Origin: Stephanodiscus triporus
Taxonomy: Eukaryota; Bacillariophyta; Thalassiosirophyceae; Thalassiosirales; Thalassiosiraceae
Direction: 5' to 3'
Assembly: GCA_036939755.1 (NCBI GenBank)
Contig: JALLAZ010000936.1
Span: 1 to 11,667, forward strand
DNA length: 11,667 nt
Made by a program: the position numbers and the translations under genes. Numbering within the stretch: the first letter of the stretch is position 1; every line of letters begins with the position of its first letter. A model generated the notes under the pieces. That model was not told the DNA's origin and searched no databases. It saw nothing but the letters and a program-made list of their open reading frames with translations. Below are positions 7,513 through 11,667 of the stretch, in pieces.

Positions 7513-8189
7513 CTAGCGGGAGGGATGAGTATTCTCTTTAGTAGTTTAGGCTGGGAGACCAAGGGAACTCTGCATATTAAGTACTCTACAAATTAGCCTA
7601 CACCTTGATGTGAATGACAAAACAGAATGGTCTCTAGGTGCTCATATTGTGTGATGTTAAAACTCAAACATAACTAGATACTCAATAGAGGTTGTGTGTG
7701 CACGCGTGTAATCGTAGCAGTGTGTGTGTTAAGGGGATGACCCCCCAAGTAGTGGCATCGCTGCAACCATCCTGTTCGATGATAGAAGATAAGACCTCGG
7801 CATTCACCAAACCAATAGGAGCACTTGATAACCATTATCGTCGTCGCGTGATCACCCGCCTTGTCCAGAGTGGGGAGGTCAGTCCGGGTCAACCTTGGGC
7901 CGTTCGAGGAAATGTGCAACTACCGGTTCATAAGAAGGCTCGGGAGGAAACAACGACTCGGGCGGCCCGTCACTCGTGGGGGGGCGAATGTCTTCGGGTT
8001 ACGCCCCCCACCCCGCCTTGGAGATTTGAGGAACGATGCGCTCGGCGAGACCCCACTCAGAAAAGATGGCCTTCTCATCCCTCGCGAGTTCATGCGGGTA
8101 CCAACACGTAGTTCCACGCGAAATCTCTCTCGTTGTTCGAAGAGCGATCGTCTCCAAAAGGAGAATCTCCCTCGATCTGATTTTTTTTA
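7513..8189. other. Convergent 3' spacer between the coiled-coil and homeobox genes
   Basis: This 677-bp stretch separates the stop codons of two convergent genes and should contain both 3' UTRs and terminators. TACTCTA occurs at 7582-7588. GT-rich DNA lies at 7690-7730. A plus-strand frame from the ATG at 7737 runs to 8111, overlapping the homeobox 3' flank; its 124-residue product has no recognised domain. No clear polyadenylation signal can be assigned. Confidence 0.5.
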
Positions 8190-8621
8190 CTAGAAGGAGG
8201 AGGAGGAGGTGGAGGAGGAGGAGGAGGAGTATCCAAACATCCTCGCGGCCTCCTCGAGTCCAGGGAGACTCTCGCAATAGGCGCCGCCGGCGTTGCGGCA
8301 GAGCTCCCTCCACTCGTCCGCGCCCCCGGTACGGACGGCGCGCGCGCGCTTCGACGGGGGCGGGGAGGCGTCGTCGTCGTCGTCGTCCGTCCGATCGGCG
8401 GCGGCGGACGCACGGGACGCGTCGGCGGGGGCCCGGCTGTCGACGGAGGTGGTGGACATCGTCGTCGTCGTCGTCGTCGGCGACGACGACGACGACGACG
8501 ACGACGCGGCGGCAGAATCGCCCGAGACGCCGACGGGGGCGTCGTCGTCCTTGGCGGGGGCGGCGATCGCGAACGGTTCTCCTCCTCCTCCTCCTCCTCT
8601 TTCGTCTTCGTATTCGCACCC

Positions 8622-8655
<34 letters not shown>

Positions 8656-9740
8656 GGCGAGCCGGGCGGGCTGACGCCGACGTGCACCCCCCTGCTCGCC
8701 AGGTACAGCTTCAGGTAATGCTTCTTCGCCCTGAGGACCTCGCCGTCGCGACGGCTCTGCACCCGCCGCTTGTCGTTCTCGATGTCGTACGGTATCGTGT
8801 ACGAGATCGGGCACTTGAACGTCGCGAGTATCCGCTCCTTCGGAACGGACGACTTGATGGTGAGGTCGCGTATGGTGGGCAGGGGCTCGCCACCGACCTC
8901 GGAGGAGGAGGAGGAGGAGGAGGAGGGGTGGTAGGACGCGGCGTTCTCCTCGGGACGTAAGACGTACACGTCCACCTCCTCGTGACGGCGATATCCCTCG
9001 GCCATCATGACGTAGGTTCCGTTCGAGGAGGAGGACGGGGCCGACCCCGACCCCGACGTGGAGGAGTCGAGGGACGCCGACATCGACGAGCTGCGACTGC
9101 GGTAGGAATCGTCGTCGTAGTCGCTTTGGTCGTCGCACGCGGACGAGCCGGATCCCTCGCTGATCGTGTGGGGACGATCGGGAGCGCGATGATGATGATG
9201 ATGATGATGTTGATGTTGATGTTGATGCGCCGCCGCGTCGTCCCGGTTGGCGACCGCGTCGCCGTCCGCGACGTCGCGGCGGTCGTCGTCCACGGCCCCG
9301 GCGGCGGGTCGGTCGCGACGATGCGTCGGACGACGACGATCGTGGGCCACGGAGGACGACGCAGCGCGCGGGGGGGGGGGCATCGTCATCGTCGCGGCGG
9401 GCGTGGGCATCGCGTCGTTGCCGCCATTGTTGCCGTTGCCGGCCGCGATCGTCCCGGCCTCGACGCGAGGCTTCCAGTACCTCTTCCTGTTGTTCACGAA
9501 CCAGTTCGTTAGCTGCTTGAGCTCGATGCCCGTCTCGGCCATTATCGTGGCCTTCTCCTGCTCGGTGGGGTAAGGATGCGCCACGTGATCCGGGCTCATC
9601 ATCCACGACTTGAGGTACTCGACCGTCTCGGGCGGGAGGGCGGCGGACTTGCGCCCGCCCCGAGAGGAGGAGGAGGCGGATAGGAGGGCGGCGGCGGCGA
9701 TGTTGCTGTTGCCAACTACCGCGGCGACGGAGGGCATCAT
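8190..9740 (-). CDS. TALE-class homeobox transcription factor
   Basis: The 516-residue protein has a TALE homeodomain near its N-terminus (about 34-94). The three-residue loop extension shows as HPYP at residues 55-58, and the recognition helix reads LTNWFVNNRKRYWKP (77-91), with the invariant Trp, Phe, Asn and Arg in place. RYWKPRVE resembles the end of plant BELL-type domains. It should bind DNA in the nucleus, often as a heterodimer in this class; targets are unknown. The rest is mostly low complexity: His/Gln tract 172-184; Ser tracts near 273-280, 363-373 and 413-420; Gly 382-387; Thr 422-427; Asp 452-457. A basic stretch KRARAVR (464-470) could be an NLS. Two ordered islands stand out at about 287-358 and 474-504. 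The start is the first of two ATGs at 9735-9740, where GC-rich coding composition begins. An in-frame ATG at 9885-9887 would add 49 residues of leader-like composition. Confidence 0.92.
8195..8229 (-). repeat. (TCC)n microsatellite at the 3' end of the homeobox gene
   Basis: A GGA-type triplet run on the plus strand, with one GGT interruption, encodes the C-terminal serine/threonine tail, two codons before the stop. All three minus-strand frames are open through it. Confidence 0.85.
8370..8387 (-). repeat. (GAC)6 microsatellite encoding poly-Asp
   Basis: Six GAC triplets on the coding strand encode six aspartates just before the serine/proline linker and the KRARAVR stretch of the homeobox protein. 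Confidence 0.85.
8459..8501. repeat. 43-bp triplet palindrome, 21-bp arms around one base
   Basis: The plus strand runs as GTC triplets into GAC triplets. Positions 8459-8479 are the exact reverse complement of 8481-8501, with a single G at 8480 between them. In the homeobox frame one arm encodes serines and the other threonines, with a proline at the junction. The arms could form a cruciform in DNA or a strong hairpin in the mRNA. Confidence 0.95.
8580..8600 (-). repeat. (GGA)n microsatellite encoding poly-Gly
   Basis: A CCT-type triplet run on the plus strand is read on the coding strand as GGA-type glycine codons, giving six glycines at residues 382-387 of the homeobox protein. Confidence 0.85.
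8623..8654 (-). repeat. (TCG)n microsatellite encoding poly-Ser
   Basis: About ten GAC triplets on the plus strand are read on the coding strand as TCG serine codons. This tract directly follows the ordered island of the homeobox protein at residues 287-358. Confidence 0.85.
8901..8926 (-). repeat. (TCC)n microsatellite encoding poly-Ser
   Basis: GGA triplets on the plus strand encode a serine run (about eight residues) immediately before the ordered island that starts near residue 287 of the homeobox protein. Confidence 0.85.
9188..9228 (-). repeat. (CAT/CAA)n microsatellite encoding a His/Gln tract
   Basis: GATGAT followed by GTTGAT-type units on the plus strand encode alternating Gln and His and then a run of His on the coding strand (residues 172-184). 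Such tracts occur in transcription factors and here lie in the linker after the homeodomain. Confidence 0.85.
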
Positions 9741-11667
9741 TGTTGCGGTCGATGAACTTTGGGAGGAGGCTTGATGTTTTCTGAGCAGGATCGTGAGGTG
9801 AATGTCTGTGATGGGCAAATGATCAAATATGGCAAATGGCAATATTAATGACGATGTGTGATGATGTGTCGAACAGATCGACATCATCCCATCTTGACTT
9901 TGCCTTTTTGCTTCGCCGTCTTTGTTTGGAACACGCAAGCCGATGGGGGGTGACACTGCATTTTATTATCATTTTGGTCAATCGGAGCGAAGTAATACTA
10001 TCTCCCCGGCGAATCTGGCAAGACCGTTTTATCCTACTTACTAGAATGTGTATTTTTTACCCTGGGTCGTATTTTCGACGCTTCGTCATTGGCAGATAAA
10101 AAAGCGAAAATGCAATCCCCCATGTTTAAACAGGGAAAACGCCAGATGGGGCGAATGAATTGAGTTCCGACGTAGAATGATCTCGTAAGTAGATGGGAGA
10201 TTTTCTTTGACCTCGAATGGAATCGAAGGGGGACAACGCGAGGAGTCAGAAATGGTCAGAGAGTTTACTTAACGAGGGAACCGTTGGAATGCTAAAATAG
10301 TCGCTATACATTGTCATTCCATCAAGATTTCTATGTCGTACCTTCATTCCATCAGATTCCCCAATAGTGAGCCACGTCATTCGACAGATGAGAAAATTCT
10401 GTTCCGATATCGGCTTCAAGAGATGTCAAAACACGGACTTGTTCAATCTCCCGAGAATCGATGATGACGTGTTCGAGCTGAAGCCAAATGACTTTCTTCT
10501 AAAAAATCTGCCCCACTCCGAGCGGGGCCTCTCTGGGTCTCTCCTTCGTGTTTCCCGCCAATTGATCTGGACCACCCCACTTTTTTTGTTGGTTCCCGAA
10601 CGCCAAAAAAACCTAATTAGGCTTTGATAGAATATATATATAGGTTTAGGTCCTAACTACTGACCAAGGTAGGTAGGATTGAGAACATCAGGGGAGGGAG
10701 TATGGACAGGGTGATGTGCGAAAGCCTTTGTAATGCAAAGTCCAAGTTTCTGAATTGTAGATATGGAGGGGGTCGGTGCAAGATATGAATGGTCATAAAA
10801 TTGGCGAGTATGCAAGGTCGACCAATTATGGTCAGCGAGGCATAGAACACCTTTTGGACTCGGATAGTGGAGGAGTTTTGAGTACATCAGTGTTGCGTTG
10901 GGTTTGGAGACGGGGAAAGTAAGAGGAGGGGGGTGATGGGAGCCAAAGAGGAAATGGTGGAGGAGGGGCCCGAAACGGCCATGTGGATCGATGATGATAT
11001 TTTTGGAAAGGATTGGTGTCTCTTCAGAGACAACCCCATGTGAGTAAAATGACCACTGGACACATGCCGAGAGGGTTGGCGTTGAAATTCCGACTTTGGC
11101 GGGTCATACAGCAGAGCACTCGCCATGTAGGCGCCCCTTAAATCATGAATAGTGAATAGACTAATTAGGCCTTGCTTACAACCTGAACACAACATGCCTT
11201 AACATTGCCGACATGGCAATCCAAATGCACAGGCCACGAGGAGTGTCATATACAACGTATTTGTGCCGTCGTTGTTGCCGCTGATGCTCTACATGAGCAA
11301 CGACAACCATCACGACCGGAGAACACCACGGACAATGATTCGCCAACATGTCGTGCCTTAGAGTAGATAAACAACATTAATAACAATAATTTTTTTTAGT
11401 TTTAATGTCGTAGACCTGTCGCATATTATGTTTGTTGATTGTTGTATGCTTCGGCGCCGGGAGTCGGGCCCCATGGCGGCCGTAGGACAACTGCGACCAC
11501 CATCATCAATCGATTTTTTTGCATGATGTTGTAGAAATCGCCTCCTACACTGCCTCTTCCTCGTTCATCGCCACCACCGCCACATCTGCCCATTCAGCGT
11601 GGCACAACTACCATAGGGGTGGCACTAGTAAAATTAGCTACGTAGTTAATTAGGGTTAACCCTTTTT
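9741..11667. other. Right intergenic region, no supported gene
   Basis: The first few hundred bases are the AT-richer upstream region of the homeobox gene and probably hold its leader and promoter. A plus-strand frame from the ATG at 10388 to 10627 (79 residues, weak start context) and overlapping minus-strand frames at 10653-10887 and 10887-11195 have ATG starts in places but no recognised domains. A TATATATATA tract is at 10633-10642 and the palindrome CCTAATTAGG at 10612-10621. From about 11200 the DNA again shows CAAC/GTTG triplet-rich composition like that near 1380. The window ends in AT-rich palindromes. Confidence 0.5.
11632..11663. repeat. Two adjacent palindromes at the right edge
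   Basis: Positions 11632-11651 read AATTA-G-CTACGTAG-T-TAATT, a 20-bp palindrome with one mismatched pair. It abuts AGGGTTAACCCT (11652-11663), a perfect 12-bp palindrome. They may be the end of a repeat that continues beyond the window. Confidence 0.5.

Noticed and set aside
8036..9573. Long plus-strand frames antisense to the homeobox gene (8036-8674, 8293-8718, 8982-9512, 9247-9573)
   Set aside because: Repeats of GAC, GTC, GGA and GAT contain no stop codon in most frames on either strand. The translations are low in complexity and have no domain.
7999..9606. 535-codon minus-strand frame overlapping the homeobox gene
   Set aside because: It starts at GTG and is an Arg/Val/Leu-rich shadow of the triplet repeats. 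The homeodomain lies in the other minus-strand frame, so this is not a separate gene.
10613..11174. Near-identical 14-mers CTAATTAGGC(T/C)TTG at 10613 and 11161 as possible target duplications or LTR ends
   Set aside because: With one mismatch allowed, several such pairs are expected by chance in a window of this size, and there is no extended similarity around them.
11650..11663. Telomere-like TTAGGGTTA at the right edge
   Set aside because: Only about one and a half units are present, and they form part of a palindrome. There is no tandem array.
1..11667. tRNA, rRNA, CRISPR or prokaryotic operon features
   Set aside because: I found no B-box-like GGTTCGANTCC on either strand, no spaced identical repeats and no ribosome-binding sites. 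The spliced gene and protein families indicate nuclear eukaryotic DNA.

Overview
The window looks like nuclear DNA from a microbial eukaryote, most likely a centric diatom or a related stramenopile. The evidence is a nuclear-type cytochrome c oxidase subunit 6B, a TALE homeobox gene, a Golgi-type type II membrane glycosyltransferase, a short 96-nt GT-AG intron, long intergenic spacers and abundant triplet microsatellites. No ribosome-binding sites, operons, tRNAs or CRISPR arrays are visible. The diatom assignment is inferred from gene content and style, not from a marker gene.

Layout. 1-2233 is gene-poor and rich in repeats and hairpins, and includes a candidate 287-bp MITE-like inverted repeat. 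2234-3697 (minus) encodes a membrane-anchored GT17-like glycosyltransferase. 3698-5025 is the divergent spacer between it and COX6B; it holds a weak small basic ORF and a dense cluster of the heptamer TAGAGTA/TACTCTA. 5026-5355 (plus) is COX6B. 5356-6504 is an AT-richer spacer containing one undetermined base. 6505-7512 (plus, two exons) encodes an unrecognised acidic coiled-coil protein, probably nuclear. 7513-8189 separates it from the convergent TALE homeobox gene at 8190-9740 (minus), a GC-rich gene full of Ser, Asp, Thr, Gly and His triplet-repeat tracts. 9741-11667 is spacer with only weak ORFs.

The four supported genes do not form an obvious pathway: respiration, secretory-pathway glycosylation, transcriptional control and an unknown nuclear-type function. 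Their proximity looks like ordinary gene order in a compact protist genome. I see no convincing new multi-gene system. The points most worth a second look are the TAGAGTA cluster, the 43-bp perfect triplet palindrome inside the homeobox gene, the conserved-looking non-homeodomain island in that protein, and the candidate MITE near the left end.
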